Shown: piece after piece, positions 26,732 through 39,100 of the stretch
Layout of the letters: every line of letters starts with the position of its first letter
Numbering within the stretch: position 1 is the stretch's first letter
From: Mycobacterium montefiorense
GTDB taxonomy: Bacteria > Actinomycetota > Actinomycetes > Mycobacteriales > Mycobacteriaceae
Length of the DNA stretch: 64,000 nucleotides
Assembly (NCBI RefSeq): GCF_003112775.1
Contig: NZ_BFCH01000023.1
Span: 62,001 to 126,000, forward strand
Direction of reading: 5' to 3'
Translations under genes and position numbers: made by a program
The notes under the pieces: model-generated
Seen by the model: only the letters and a program-made list of their open reading frames with translations
Told to the model about the DNA's origin: nothing
The model's database searches: none

Positions 26732-27596
26732 GGACCAGGGCGCGCAGCTTGTCCAGCCGTGCCGGCCCGATGCCGTCGACATCGGCGAGCTGGTCGACGC
26801 TGGTGAACTTGCCGTTGGCCTGCCGCCACGCCACGATCGCCTCGGCAGTGACCGGCCCGACTCCGGGCAGGGCGTCCAGCTGCTCGGTGGTCGCGGTGTT
26901 GAGGTCGACAGCCTCGCCCGCCTTCGGTCGGACGGGTCCCTTGACTGATCCCACCGGTGCCGGCGTCTTGGGCCCCGGAGTAGAGCCGGTGGTCACGGAG
27001 CTGCCCAGCGCGGGCGGCTGCCCCGAGACCGGCGCCACCCCAACCACGATCTGCTCGCCGTCGCCGAGCTGGCGCGCCATGTTCAGCCCGATGGTGTCGG
27101 CGCCGTCCATCGCACCCCCGGCCGCCTGCAGTGCGTCGGCGATCCGCGCGCCGGGCGTCAGCGTGACCAGGCCGGGCTTATGCACCAGGCCCACCACGCT
27201 GACCACCACCGGGCGGTCCGGACCAGCCGGCTGACCAGCGCCCGGGCCTGCCGAGGGCCGTGGGCGCGCCGTGGCCGCCATCTCCACCGGCGGCAGCTTT
27301 GCCGACATCACGGGTGCGGGCCGGTCGCGCATCAGAGTGAAGATCGTGATCAGTACGGCCAGCGCGGCCACCACCGCTAACGCGATCGCACCGGCACGGC
27401 CCGGATCGGTGCGCAGCCGGGCCACCCAGCCCCCGCTGCCGGAGGCGTCGGGAAGCCAGCGCGGCAGCAGCGAATTCTGATCCTCATCCGCGGCGTTGCG
27501 ATCCGGCTCCGAGTCGGGCTCCTCGGCGTGCGAATCGATATCCGGATCGGCACCGAGCCGTCGATGCAGTCGCTCGGCGGGAAGTTCTGTTCGCAT
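26724..27596 (-). CDS. comEA: ComEA-like DNA-binding protein
   Basis: A 290-aa protein: about 70 acidic cytoplasmic residues, one membrane helix (AGAIALAVVAALAVLITIF), a Pro-rich linker, an SLBB domain (about 140-190) and a C-terminal helix-hairpin-helix pair (LDALPGVGPVTAEAIV, DVDGIGPARLDKL). In competent bacteria ComEA receives double-stranded DNA outside the membrane. First gene of comEA-comEC-holA. In M. tuberculosis eis follows upstream; here fadE genes lie there. Confidence 0.9.
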   Translation of the reverse strand: MRTELPAERLHRRLGADPDIDSHAEEPDSEPDRNAADEDQNSLLPRWLPDASGSGGWVARLRTDPGRAGAIALAVVAALAVLITIFTLMRDRPAPVMSAKLPPVEMAATARPRPSAGPGAGQPAGPDRPVVVSVVGLVHKPGLVTLTPGARIADALQAAGGAMDGADTIGLNMARQLGDGEQIVVGVAPVSGQPPALGSSVTTGSTPGPKTPAPVGSVKGPVRPKAGEAVDLNTATTEQLDALPGVGPVTAEAIVAWRQANGKFTSVDQLADVDGIGPARLDKLRALVRV

Positions 27597-27793
27597 GCGC
27601 CGACGGTAGGTGTACCGACCGCCACGACGGCCCCGACCAACCGCGTCGCACCCGGCTGCTGTGGATTAACCGGAGGCTGTGCACAAGCACAGCAGGGGAT
27701 GGGTCAAGATGGAGCGTGGAGCACGCGACCAGACACCGACGCCCACCGCCGCAAATGCGGTCGCCGCGCTCAACCCCAGCCAAAGGAGTCTGC

Positions 27794-28954
27794 ATGCAAC
27801 TCGCGCTCACACCGGAGGAAGCCGCGTTCCGCGACGAACTCCGCACCATCTACACCACCAAGATTCCGCAGGAGATGCGCGACCGGGTGCGCCAGGGCTC
27901 GGCGGAGGCGAACCACGACGACATCGTCACCAGCCACAAGATCCTGCACGAGCACGGTCTGGCGGTACCAAGCTGGCCGGTCGAGTGGGGCGGTAAGGAC
28001 TGGACGCCCACCCAGCACCAGATCTGGGCCGACGAGATGCAATTGGCGTGCGTCCCCGAGCCGCTGAACTTCAACACCAAGATGGTCGGCCCGGTGATCG
28101 CCGAATTCGGTTCCGAAGAGATCAAACAACGTTTCCTGCCGCCTACGGCCAGCCTCGACATCTGGTGGTGCCAAGGCTTCTCCGAGCCCGAGGCCGGTTC
28201 GGACCTGGCATCGCTGCGCACCACCGCGGTCCGCGACGGTGACAGCTATGTCGTCAACGGCCAGAAGACCTGGACCACGCTCGGCCAGTACGCAGACTGG
28301 ATCTTCTGCCTGGTGCGCACCGACCCGCAGGCTCCCAAGCGTCAAGCCGGCATCTCGTTTCTGCTGTTCGACATGAAGACGCCGGGCATCACGCTGCGGC
28401 CCATCCAGACGATCGACGGCGGCCACGAGGTCAACGAGGTCTTTTTCGAAGACGTTCGGGTACCCGCCAACCAGCTTGTCGGAGAAGAGAACCAAGGCTG
28501 GACGTACGCGAAGTTCCTGCTGGGCAACGAACGCAGCGGCATCGCCGGGGTGGGCCGCACCAAAGTGCGCCTCGCCGAGGTTAAGAAGGTTGCGGCGCAA
28601 ACCGGGGTGCTCGACGACCCCCTGTTCGCGGCCCGGCTGGCGGAGGCCGAAAACGAGCTGCTGGCACTGGAACTCACGCAGTCGCGGGTGGTAACGGACT
28701 CCGCTGACGGGCAACCCAACCCGGCATCGTCGGTGCTCAAGCTGCGCGGCAGCCAGCTGCAGCAGATAGCCACCGAGCTACTCGTCGAGGTGGCAGGCCC
28801 GGACGCGCTGCCCGCGGACGCAAAAGGAATTGCGTCTCCGGACTGGGCACAACACAGTGCGCCGCACTACCTCAACTACCGCAAGACGTCGATCTACGGC
28901 GGCAGCAGCGAGGTGCAGCGCAACATCATCGCGTCCACCATTCTGGGATTGTGA
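27794..28954 (+). CDS. Acyl-CoA dehydrogenase, subunit A of a FadE pair
   Basis: A 386-aa flavoprotein of the acyl-CoA dehydrogenase family with the N-terminal helical domain, the central beta domain (CQGFSEPEAGSDLASLRT, VVNGQKTWTT) and a C-terminal domain ending YGGSSEVQRNIIASTIL. An AAAGGAG site precedes the ATG at 27794. The next gene encodes a second, diverged family member 7 bp later. Such adjacent unequal FadE genes form alpha2beta2 enzymes in mycobacteria, several acting on steroid or bulky acyl-CoAs. Substrate unknown; a link to the neighbouring lipid locus is possible. Confidence 0.88.
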   Translation: MQLALTPEEAAFRDELRTIYTTKIPQEMRDRVRQGSAEANHDDIVTSHKILHEHGLAVPSWPVEWGGKDWTPTQHQIWADEMQLACVPEPLNFNTKMVGPVIAEFGSEEIKQRFLPPTASLDIWWCQGFSEPEAGSDLASLRTTAVRDGDSYVVNGQKTWTTLGQYADWIFCLVRTDPQAPKRQAGISFLLFDMKTPGITLRPIQTIDGGHEVNEVFFEDVRVPANQLVGEENQGWTYAKFLLGNERSGIAGVGRTKVRLAEVKKVAAQTGVLDDPLFAARLAEAENELLALELTQSRVVTDSADGQPNPASSVLKLRGSQLQQIATELLVEVAGPDALPADAKGIASPDWAQHSAPHYLNYRKTSIYGGSSEVQRNIIASTILGL

Positions 28955-28961
28955 GGCAGCC

Positions 28962-30068
28962 ATGGACTTTCAATTGACCGACGAGCAGGGTCTGCTGCGC
29001 GACACGACCCGCGACCTGTTGTCGCGCACCTATGACCCGGAAAGCCGCATCAAGGTCATCGGCTCCGACCTCGGTTGGAGCCGCGAGGTTTGGAGTCAGC
29101 TCGCCGACACCGGGATCCTGGGCCTGGGCTTCGACACGGACGAGGCGGGCCAGCTCGAGATCATGGTCGTGCTGACCGAGGCCGGGCGCCGGCTGGCTCC
29201 CGAACCGATCCTGCATGCGGCGCTTGCTCCGGGAGCGCTGATCGCGGAGCTGGGCACCGACACGCAGAAAGAACAGCTGGACGACGTCGCGGCCGGCCAA
29301 CGGCTACTGGCGTTCGCCCATCTGGAGCCGGGCCATCGAAAGCCGACCACGACAGTCACTACTGCGGCTGCGCAACAAGGTGATTCGTGGACGTTGACCG
29401 GGCGCAAGAATCCGGTGCTCGCCGGAGACTGCGCCGACACGTTGGTGGTCAGCGCCGCCTTGCCGGGCGGTGGCACCGGCCTGTTCCTGGTCGATGCAAG
29501 CGCGGTCACGAGGCATCCTTATCGGACCTTCGACGGACAACGCGGCGCGCAAGTGGACTTGGACAACGCACCCGCCGAGCCGGTGGGCGAAGCGGTCGAC
29601 GCGTCGCGGGCGATCAGCGGCGCCATCGTCCGCATCCAGTCGGGGTTGTGCGCCGAAGCCATCGGGGTGATGGAGGAGACGCTACGCCTGACCACCGACT
29701 ACCTCAAGACTCGCAAGCAGTTCGGCGTCACGCTCAACACATTCCAGGCGCTCACCCAGCGGGCGGCCGACATGTACGTGTCGCTGGAACTGGCGCGCAG
29801 CATGAGCTTCTATGCCGCGATGTCGATCGCCGACGGCAACCTCGACCCGCTGATCGCGTCACGCGCCAAGGTGCAGATCGGCCGCTCGGGCCGGCACATC
29901 GCGCAGGAGTCGATCCAGATGCACGGCGGAATCGGTGTGACCGCGGAGTATCCGGTCAGCCACTACGCGGCCCGGCTCACCGCGATCGAGCACACCCTGG
30001 GCACCTCGAGCGAGCACCTGCACAACCTGATCGACCACCTCGGCGACTACGACCTGGCCCGGCTCTAG
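28962..30068 (+). CDS. Acyl-CoA dehydrogenase, subunit B of a FadE pair
   Basis: A 368-aa diverged family member starting MDFQLTDEQGLLRDTTRDLL. The middle domain is degenerate compared with subunit A (no SEPEAGSD motif; LEPGHRKPT instead) while the C-terminal FAD-contact region is kept (KTRKQFGVTLNTFQALTQR, QMHGGIGVTAEYPVSHY). This asymmetry is typical of heterotetrameric FadE pairs where each subunit supplies part of the site. Starts 7 bp after subunit A and converges on pks with 82 bp between stops. Confidence 0.87.
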   Translation: MDFQLTDEQGLLRDTTRDLLSRTYDPESRIKVIGSDLGWSREVWSQLADTGILGLGFDTDEAGQLEIMVVLTEAGRRLAPEPILHAALAPGALIAELGTDTQKEQLDDVAAGQRLLAFAHLEPGHRKPTTTVTTAAAQQGDSWTLTGRKNPVLAGDCADTLVVSAALPGGGTGLFLVDASAVTRHPYRTFDGQRGAQVDLDNAPAEPVGEAVDASRAISGAIVRIQSGLCAEAIGVMEETLRLTTDYLKTRKQFGVTLNTFQALTQRAADMYVSLELARSMSFYAAMSIADGNLDPLIASRAKVQIGRSGRHIAQESIQMHGGIGVTAEYPVSHYAARLTAIEHTLGTSSEHLHNLIDHLGDYDLARL

Positions 30069-30150
30069 TTAGAACACCAGCCCGGCCGCGGCCGGACATC
30101 GGTGGCAAACGCGGCATCGAGGCGATGCAGCAGGCGAAGATCCTGCTGCA

Positions 30151-33100
30151 TCAACTCGACTCTGACGCTGCAACCGAATCCAGCCCCTCCGGCGCTGCAA
30201 CCGATTCCGCATCCTCCGGCGCTGCAACCGATTCCGCTTCCTCTTGCGTCGATTCCGCGTCGGGCAGTTGATCTACCAGATATTCGGCGAGCCCTCCGAT
30301 AGTCGGGTAGTCGAACACCGCGGTCGCGTTGATGGTGAACTTGCCGCCGAACTGACTGTGCAGCCGGTTGCGTAGTTCGATCGCCATCAATGAATCCGTG
30401 CCCAGATCCAGGAACCGGCTGGTCGCGGCCGGCGGTTGCGCGAGTCGCAGGAAGTTCTGCACCTCGCGCTGAAGGAATTCGGTCACGAAGCCGGCGCGCT
30501 GCGGCACCGGTACCTCCATCAGCTGCTTGAGCAACTCGCTGTCACCGGTCACCTCGCCGGCGGCACTGGGCAACACCAGGTCGAGAATCGGGGGACGCGA
30601 ACTGCCCAGCACCTTTGCCGCACGTTGCCAGTTGGCTTTGATGACGGTTGCCTGGCCGGTTCCGTTGGCGACGATCTCGGCCAGCGCACTCAGCGCCGCC
30701 GTGGGCTCCAGCGGAATCAGACCCTGCGCACTGATGTTGGCGGTCGCGGCGTCCGAAGAGGCCATGCCGCCTTGGGCCCAGGGACCGAAGTTCACACCGG
30801 TGGCAGGCAAGCCCTGCGCCCGTCTCTGCGCGACCAGGCCGTCGAGCAATGCGTTGGCAGTCGCGTAGTTGGACTGACCGGGCGACCCGAACAAGCTGGA
30901 CACCGAGGAGGAAACGATGAAGAAGTCCAGATCGTCGTCCTTGGTCAAATTGTCTAAGTGGTAGGCACCAAATGCCTTGGGCACCAAGGTTGTTCGGAAT
31001 CGCTCCAGGGTCTGCGCAGACAGCAACGCATCGTCGAGCACCCCGGCCAAATGCGCCACTCCGGCCAGCGGCGGCAACTCCGCGCGGATCCGCGCCAACA
31101 GATTCGCAACCGCATCCTCGTCGCCGACGTCGGCCGCGAAAACGTGGATCCGGCACTTGTAGCGCTCGGTGATCTCCTCGATCGACCGTTGCGCGTCCGC
31201 ATCGGGCGCACGCCGGCTTGTCAAGACGATGTCACCGGCACCGAGTTGTGCCAGATACGACGCCGTGTGCAGGCCGATCGCACCGAGCCCGCCGGTGATC
31301 AGATAGCTCCGATCGGCTTGCGGCTGCAACGGACTCGGTATCTGCACCACGATCTTTCCGATGTGGCGCGCTTGCTGCATGCGGCGGAACGCGGCCCTGG
31401 CCTCGGTCAGCGGATAGATCTCGGCGGGAAGTGGCGCCCACTCCCCTGCGTCCAGTCCCGCCGACACCTCAGTCAGCAAACCCCGAATACGTTCGGGCTC
31501 TTGGAAGGTCACTGTGTCCAGCGCCACGATCTCGTACGCGATGTCGGGCCGTGCCTGCGCCATCTGCTCTGGTGTCCAGATGTCACGCTTGGCGATCTCG
31601 GCGAACCGGCCATTGCGGGCGGTGGCCCGCACGGTCGCTTCGAGGAATCCCTCACTGGTCAGGCTGTTGAGCACGACGTCGACGCCGGCGCCATTGGTGT
31701 CGGACAGTATTTGGTCGGCGAAATCCGTAGTGCGCGAATCGTAGACGTACTTCACGCCCAGGTTGCGCAGCGTTGCACGTTTGAAGGTGCTGGCGGTGGC
31801 GAAGACCGTGGCACCGCACTGCTGAGCCATCTGGATCGCGGCCAGTCCGACACCACCACTGGCGGCATGGATGAGCACCCGCTCACCGGGCCGCAGCTGC
31901 GCCCAGTCGAACGCGAGCCGCACCGTCAGCGCCGCGGCGGGGATTGTCGCCGCCTCGACCGCACTCACCCGCGAGGGAATCGGCGCCACCAGCTGGGCAG
32001 GCACGTTGAACCGACTGGAGAATGCGCCCTGCATGAAGCCGTAGACGCGCTGTCCGACCTCGAGTCCGGATACACCACTGCCCAATTGGGTGACGACACC
32101 GGCGAAGTCGCCGCCGATCGGCCCGGGGTCGCCCGGGTAAAGGCCGAGGACGTTGAGCACATCCCGGAAGTTGAGGCCTGCTGCTTCAACCCGGACCTGC
32201 ACGTAGCCCACGTCCGGTGGCGACACCTCCGCCTCACTCAACCGCAGATTGTCGATCGCGCCGCGTTCAGTGGGCGCCAGCACGTAATCGCCTGCGCGTG
32301 GCACGGTGAGATGACCGGTACGCGCCCACGGCAACAGCCGTGAGGCCAGCAGCTTCCCTTGTCGCAGAGCAATTTCCGGTTCGTCGACGGGTGTGGCCAA
32401 CAGGCCGGCCAGCGCCTGTACGGCCTCCGGCGATCCGTCGCAGTCCACCAGTCTGCAGTGCAACGCCGGTTCCTCGTTGATCGTGGTGCGCCCGAACCCC
32501 CACATCGCCGCTTGCCCCGGGTCGACCGGCTCGCCGGATTCGGTAGCCACCGCCCGCTCGGTGACGATCCACAGCCCGCCAGGCAATTTCACCTCACCGC
32601 GTTGCACAGTGTGCACTGCGCTGAGCAGGTTGGCGATCTCGGTCTCGACCCTCGCGGCGATGTCTGCGCTCGACTCCCCAGCGCTGGGGGCGCAGCTGCG
32701 CCACACGACGCCCGAGAATGGCAGGCCACGCTCGTGAGCCTGAGCCAGCAGCTGCCCCAACGGCTCCGAATCGGCTGCCCGATCGAACGGGATGCAGCCC
32801 GGCACGGTGGCGGCCAGCTCATCGAACCCGGCGATCAGCCAGGTCCCCGCGACGGCTTCGGGGCTGTCAGCCGGTGGCGGCACCTCGTGCCAGCCAAGGG
32901 TGTAGAGCAACCGGGTGGCGTCGCCGCCGAGGCCGCGTAGCAACGCCTCGCGGGGTGCACGTTTGACCGTGAACTCGCGAATTCCCCCAAGCTGGCGGCC
33001 ATCCCGGTCGATGAAATCGAGGTCGAACACCTGGGTTTCGCTGTTGAGTTCGCTGCTGTGCCAACGCGCCCGGCAATAGAACCGCCGTGGCATCTTCTCC

Positions 33101-36100
33101 CGCAGCGTCACCTGGCCGTACCGCAACGGCAGGAATAGATCATTGACGCCTTGTTCGGCCGCGAGGAGGGCCGGGAAGGCCGGGAAGGCGACGCCGGTGC
33201 ACAGGTCCATCAGCACCGGGTGCATCGGCTCGCTTCCGAGCTGTTCTGCGAGCTCCTCACCGACGAGGATGTCGCCGATCGCCTCACCCTCGCCGAGCCA
33301 CAACGACTTCAGGGAGCCCGACCAGGTCGGCCCCCAGGCCAGCTCCAAGTCGGCGAAGGTCTCGAACAACTCCTGCGGACGCATCCGGTTCAGCCGCTCG
33401 ACCGCTTCGTCGACCGGGTCGTCGTCGGACACCGACTCGTCATCGATTCCGGCGACGACCGTGCCCTCGGCATTCAACGACCATTCGGCGCCGCGGTCGC
33501 CGTACGGGCGGCTGTGCACCTGGAAGCTCGACTCTCCGTCACCGTCCAGCGGATGCAATGTCAGCTGCACCTCGCGGGAAGCCTTCTCGGGCAAGATGAT
33601 CGGCTCGTAGAAGAAGACATCTTTCACCCGCGCCGGCGTACCGGCCGCGGCCAACGCCATCGCCGCATATGTCGCCCCGGGGACGACGACGGTTCCGTAG
33701 ATGACGTGGTCGCAGAGCCATGGCTGGGATTTGACGGACAATCTGCTGGTGTAGACGGAGTCACCGGAGGCGAGGTCTTTTGCGCTACCCAGGATTCCGG
33801 ACACCGCGGGACCGTCGACGGTGATGCCGGACGTCTTCGGCCAGAAGCGGCGGCGCTGGAACGGATAGGTGGGCAATTCGAGTCGGCGGCCGGGCGCACG
33901 ATGCTGTGCGGCGAAATCGGGTCGGTGGCCACCGACGTAGGCAGCGGCGAGGGCATCGGCGATCTGACGCCGGTCGCCAACACCCTTGCGTAGCGAGATG
34001 ATCGCGCGCGGCGCGGCCAGGTGCTCCGGCCAGACCTGGACCGCGGCGCCGGTCAACACCGGTTGCGGGCCGATCTCCATCACTACCGAGCATCCCAGTG
34101 CCGCCACGGTGCGCACACTCTCGGCGAACTGCACCGGCTGGCGGGAATGTCGCCGCCAATAACCCGCGTCGAGCGGCGTCTGCGCCGTGAGCACGGCGCC
34201 GGTGCGGTTGCATACCAGCGGTAACGTCGGCGCAGCGAACTCCAACTGCGCTGCGTACGATTCGAATTCATCGAGCACCGGATCCAGCAGTTCCGAGTGG
34301 AAGGCATGGCTCGTCTCCAGCCAGGTGCAGCGGATCCCCTCGTCGGTCAACTTGGTGACTATCTGTTCTAGATCCTCACCCGGACCCGAGAGCACGGTGT
34401 TGGGTCCGTTGTAGGCACCGACTGACACTCGCGGAAATTCACCAGCGATCTCCTCGACGTGCTTGGCGTCGGTGAACACCGCCACCATTCGCCCGCCTTC
34501 GGGCAGGCTGCCGAACATCCGGCCGCGCTCGGCCATCAGCCGTGCGCCGTCCTCGAGGCTGAAGACTCCGGCGACGCATGCCGCCGCGTACTGGCCGACA
34601 CTGTGCCCCAGCACCACATCGGGCTGGATGCCCCACGACTGCCACAGCCGGGCTAGACCCATCTCGATAGCGAATAACGCTGGCTGTGCAAATGACGTGT
34701 GCCGCAACACCTTTCCGACATCCCCATCGGTTTCACGATCGGTGGCGAACAGCACCTCCAGCAGCGGACGTGACAGCATGTCATTGACCGCCTCAGCGCA
34801 ACGCGTCACCGTTTCGGCGAAAACCGGTTCGGTGTCGAACAATTCACGTGCCATCCCCGGATACTGGCTACCCTGGCCGGTGAACAGCCAAGCCGTCGTC
34901 GGGTGGTGGGCGTGCTCGCCACGCACCACACCTGGCCGCAGGCGATTCTCGGCCAGTTCGGCCAGTCCCTGGCGCGCGCCTTCGACCGAGTCCACGACCA
35001 GCGCGGCGCGATGCTCGAAATGCGAACGTCCCGTTCCGGCGGTGACGCATACGTCGGCGAGGTCCGCATCTGGGTGGGCGCCCAACCAGGTCTCATACCG
35101 CTGCGCCAACGCCACCAGCGCTTCGGGTGACCGCGCGGAAAGCGTGAGCACGCTTACCTGTTCAGGCCGGGCTTCGGCCGCCGACTCCGTCGCGACGTCG
35201 GAGATGATGTGCTCGTCGGCGCGCGGCGATTCTGCCGGCGCCTCCTCGATCAGCACGTGCGCGTTCGTTCCGGTGAAACCGAAGGAACTCACGCCTGCGC
35301 GCCGCGGCCTGCCGTTGGCCTGCCAAGGCGTCGCTTCGTCCACCACGCGCACCGGAAGCGAGTCCCACGGGATGTGCGGCGACGGGTTGTCGAAGTGCAG
35401 GCTTTGCGGCAACACCTCGTGCTGCAGTGACAACACAACCTTGATCAAACCCGCTGCCCCAGAGGCTGATTCGGTGTGGCCGATGTTGGTCTTCACTGAG
35501 CCCATCAGCAGGGGCCGGGTCGCGTCACGCGAACCGCCATAAGCGGCTGCGGCTGCCTGGACCTCGATCGGGTCACCCAGCGGAGTACCCGTCCCGTGTG
35601 CCTCGAGGTAGTCGACGTCGCCGCCCGCCAAACCGGCGCGGGCCAGTGCTGTCCCGATAAGCCGTTGCTGGGCACCACCGTTGGGGACGGTCAGCCCACT
35701 GGAAGCGCCATCCTGGTTCACCGCGCTGCCGGGAATGACCGCGCAGACCCGGTCGCCATCACGCTGCGCGTCGCTGAGTCGCTTGAGTACCAGGATTCCG
35801 CAGCCTTCACTGCGCACGTAGCCGTCGGCAGAGGCGTCGAAGGTCTTGCATCGCCCCACAGGAGAAAGCATCCTGGCGCGAGATGCCGCAACGACGGTTA
35901 CCGGACTCAGCAAAACGTTCACGCCGCCGGCCAGTGCCAAGTCGCAGTCACCGGAGTGCAACGCCTGGCAGGCCTGATGGACCGCCACCAACGCCGAACT
36001 GCATGCGGTGTCGACGGCCACTGCCGGGCCTTCGAGCCCCAGCGCAAAGGCAACCCGACCGGAAATGGCATTCAGCGCATTGCCGGTGATGAAGTATGGC

Positions 36101-39100
36101 TCGATCTTGTCGATCGGTTCGGCGGACAGCAGATGCGCATACTCGTTGGCGGCCACCCCCGCGAAGACGCCGGTTCGGCTGCCGCGCAGCGCAGCTGGCG
36201 AGTAACCGGCGCGTTCCAGTCCCTCCCAAACCGTTTCGAGCATCAGTCGCTGCTGCGGCTCGATCCACACCGCCTCGCGCGGAGAGATGCCGAAGAATTC
36301 GGGGTCGAACCCGTCGATTTCGTCGATGAACCCGCCGTAGCGCGTGTAGGTCTTGCCCGGGGCATCAGGGTCCGGGTCATAGAATTCGTCGATGTCGAAT
36401 CGGTCCTCCGGAACCTCCCGGATCGCATCGACGCCGCCGGAGAGCACCTCCCAGAACGCTTCCGGGTCGGGCGCACCGGGGAAACGGCACGACACCGCGA
36501 CGATCGCGATCGGTTCGTCGGTACGCGTCGTGATCACCGGTGCCGGCCGAGACGTGGATGCCTGCTCGCTGAGCTCGAGCACCTCGCCAAGCAGGTAGTC
36601 GGCCACGTCGGACAGACGGGGGTGATCCATCACCAAGGTGATGGGAATCTCGCGGCCCACGCCGTGTTCGATGCGGCGCCGCAGCTCGACGGCCATCAGC
36701 GAGTCCATGCCGAGGTCGAAGAACCCCGCATCCTCGCGGATTTCCGTGACATCGACCCGCGTCACCTCTGCTACGGCGTCACGCAGGTGATCCGTCAGCA
36801 GCTTCTTACGCTGCTGCAGTGGGGCGTTCGTGAGTCGCTCGACCAGCTGGGTTTTCCCGGACGGCGTCATGACCGGCACCGCGTCGGGCACCTCGCGCTC
36901 CAACTCCGTCAGGAATGCCCGCCTGCCGGCCTGCTCGTAGAGCGGCAGGAAGCGGTCCCAGTCGATCCGGGCGACGACACCCTGCGCCGACGACGACATC
37001 GCCACGTCGGTCAGCCCCGCTAGCGCATCGGCAGGTGACAACGTCCGGATCCCGCGCTGCTCGAGTCGCGCACGCGCCTGAGCGTCGGCCATCCCCGCCG
37101 ACCAGGGACCGAAGTTGACGCTGGTCCCGGAGACCCCGCGCTCGCGCAGACGCCAGGCCAGCCCGTCCAGGAAAGCGTTGGCTGAAGCGTAGGCGGTTTG
37201 ACCGAAGCCGCCCCATATCGAGGCGATCGAGGAGGTACTGATGAAGAAGTCGAGCTTCAGATCAGCGGCAGCCTCACTCAAATGCCAAGCACCCCACACC
37301 TTCCCCGCGAAGACGCGGTCTACTTCGGCTTGATGGGATTCGAAGTCCAGGTTGCTCAGTGCAGTGGTGCCGATCTCGCCCGCTGCGTGGACAATCCCGG
37401 CCAACGGCGGCAGCTCGGCCTGCACGCTGGCCAACAGACGCGCGACGGCGTGTGCGTCGGCGACATCGGCAGTGACGATTCGGATGTCGCAGCCATGCAG
37501 TGCGGCCAGTGCGTCGATGCGCTGCTTTACGGCATCGCCGGGTGCACGCCGACTGGTCAGGACCAGATTGCCAGCGCCGTGCGCAGCCAGGCATCCGGCG
37601 ATCTCGAGTCCGATCGAACCCAGCCCGCCGGTGACCAGATACGTTGCGTCGCTGCGCAGTTCCAGCGGCGTACCGGTCGGCTGCCCGGCCCGTCGAACCA
37701 GTCTGGGCACATAGACCGATTGATCACGCAGCGCCATTTGGTCTTCACGCGAGGCCGACTCGTGCGAAGTCGTGATCCGACCGATGAGCGCGGCCCACTC
37801 TTCGGCTGTGCCCTCCGCCAGATCTGCCAGTCCACCCCACAGCTGCGGATGCTCCAGCGACGCGGCGCGTCCAAAGCCCCACAAGGAGCTCTGATCCGGC
37901 GCCACCGAGTCCACGTCGGTGACTCGCTGTGCGCCACGGGTTACCAGCCAGATGGGGGCGCGCACGCCGGCGCTGACCACCGCGCGGAAGAGCCGCCGCG
38001 TTCCGCCCATGATTTGGTGTTGCATCCGCAACAGCGACTGCATTGACGGCGCCGACTCGGAGTCGACCGCCGCGACGTGCACGATACGTAGCGACGAATG
38101 CTCTGCTGCCGCGGTGCGCAACGCATCCGCGAGCTGTTCCTCGTGGCCGTCGGACGCCGGTAACCCGATGAACCGGTGCTGCTGTCCACGTGTGGTGAGC
38201 GCGTCGGCCAACGGCCGAACCGCCGGCGAATCCTCACCGATGAGGATCCACGCATCTGCCTCGGCGACTTCCCCACTGGTGCGCCCAGTGGGGGCTTTCT
38301 CCCAGCAGACTTCGTAGCGGTCGTCCGTGATCGACTGGGTCGTCCGTTGCCGGTTGTGTTGTGCCGCAAGCTTGGTCAGCACCCGCAGGGTTTGATGATC
38401 GCCGCTCACGCCGTCGAGCAGGGCCGCGAGCTCCTCGATCCGACCGTCCTCGAGAAGGCGGACGGCTTCGGTACGTGGGCCGCCAAGTTGCTGCTGCTGG
38501 TTGGCGGGATCCTGATTGTCTCGGAACCAGTACTGACGGCGCTCGAACGGATAGGTGGGCAGGTCGAGTTTGCGCGCGTGCGCGTGCCGGAGGGCGGCGA
38601 ACTCGGGTAGGTGGCCCAAGACATATGCGTCGGCTACGGCTTCGGTGATCTGCCGGTGGTCGGCGGTGTTTCGGCGCAGCGACGTTATCGCCCGCGGCGC
38701 GGTGGCGGGGTCAGGCCAGGCGCTAAGGGCCGCGGCAGTGAGCACCGGCCGTGGGCCGATCTCGAGCAACACCTTGCAATTCAGATCGGCAAGAGTTTGC
38801 ACGCTCTTGGCAAACTCAACCGGTTGACGCGCGTGACGGCGCCAATAGGCGCCATCCAGCTTCACGCTCCGGCCGAGCGCGGCGCCGGTACGGTTGTCCA
38901 CCAAAATCCGTTGTGGCGTACGGAAATTGAACCGCTCCGCATATGACTCGAATTCGTCCAGAATCGGATCCAGCAAGGCCGAGTGGAACGCGTGGCTGGT
39001 GTCCAGCCACTCGCACCGGACACCGTCGGCGGTCAGACCAGCTATCGCCTTCTCCAGATCCCCTGCGGGCCCGGACAATACGCTGTTGGCGCCGTTGTAG

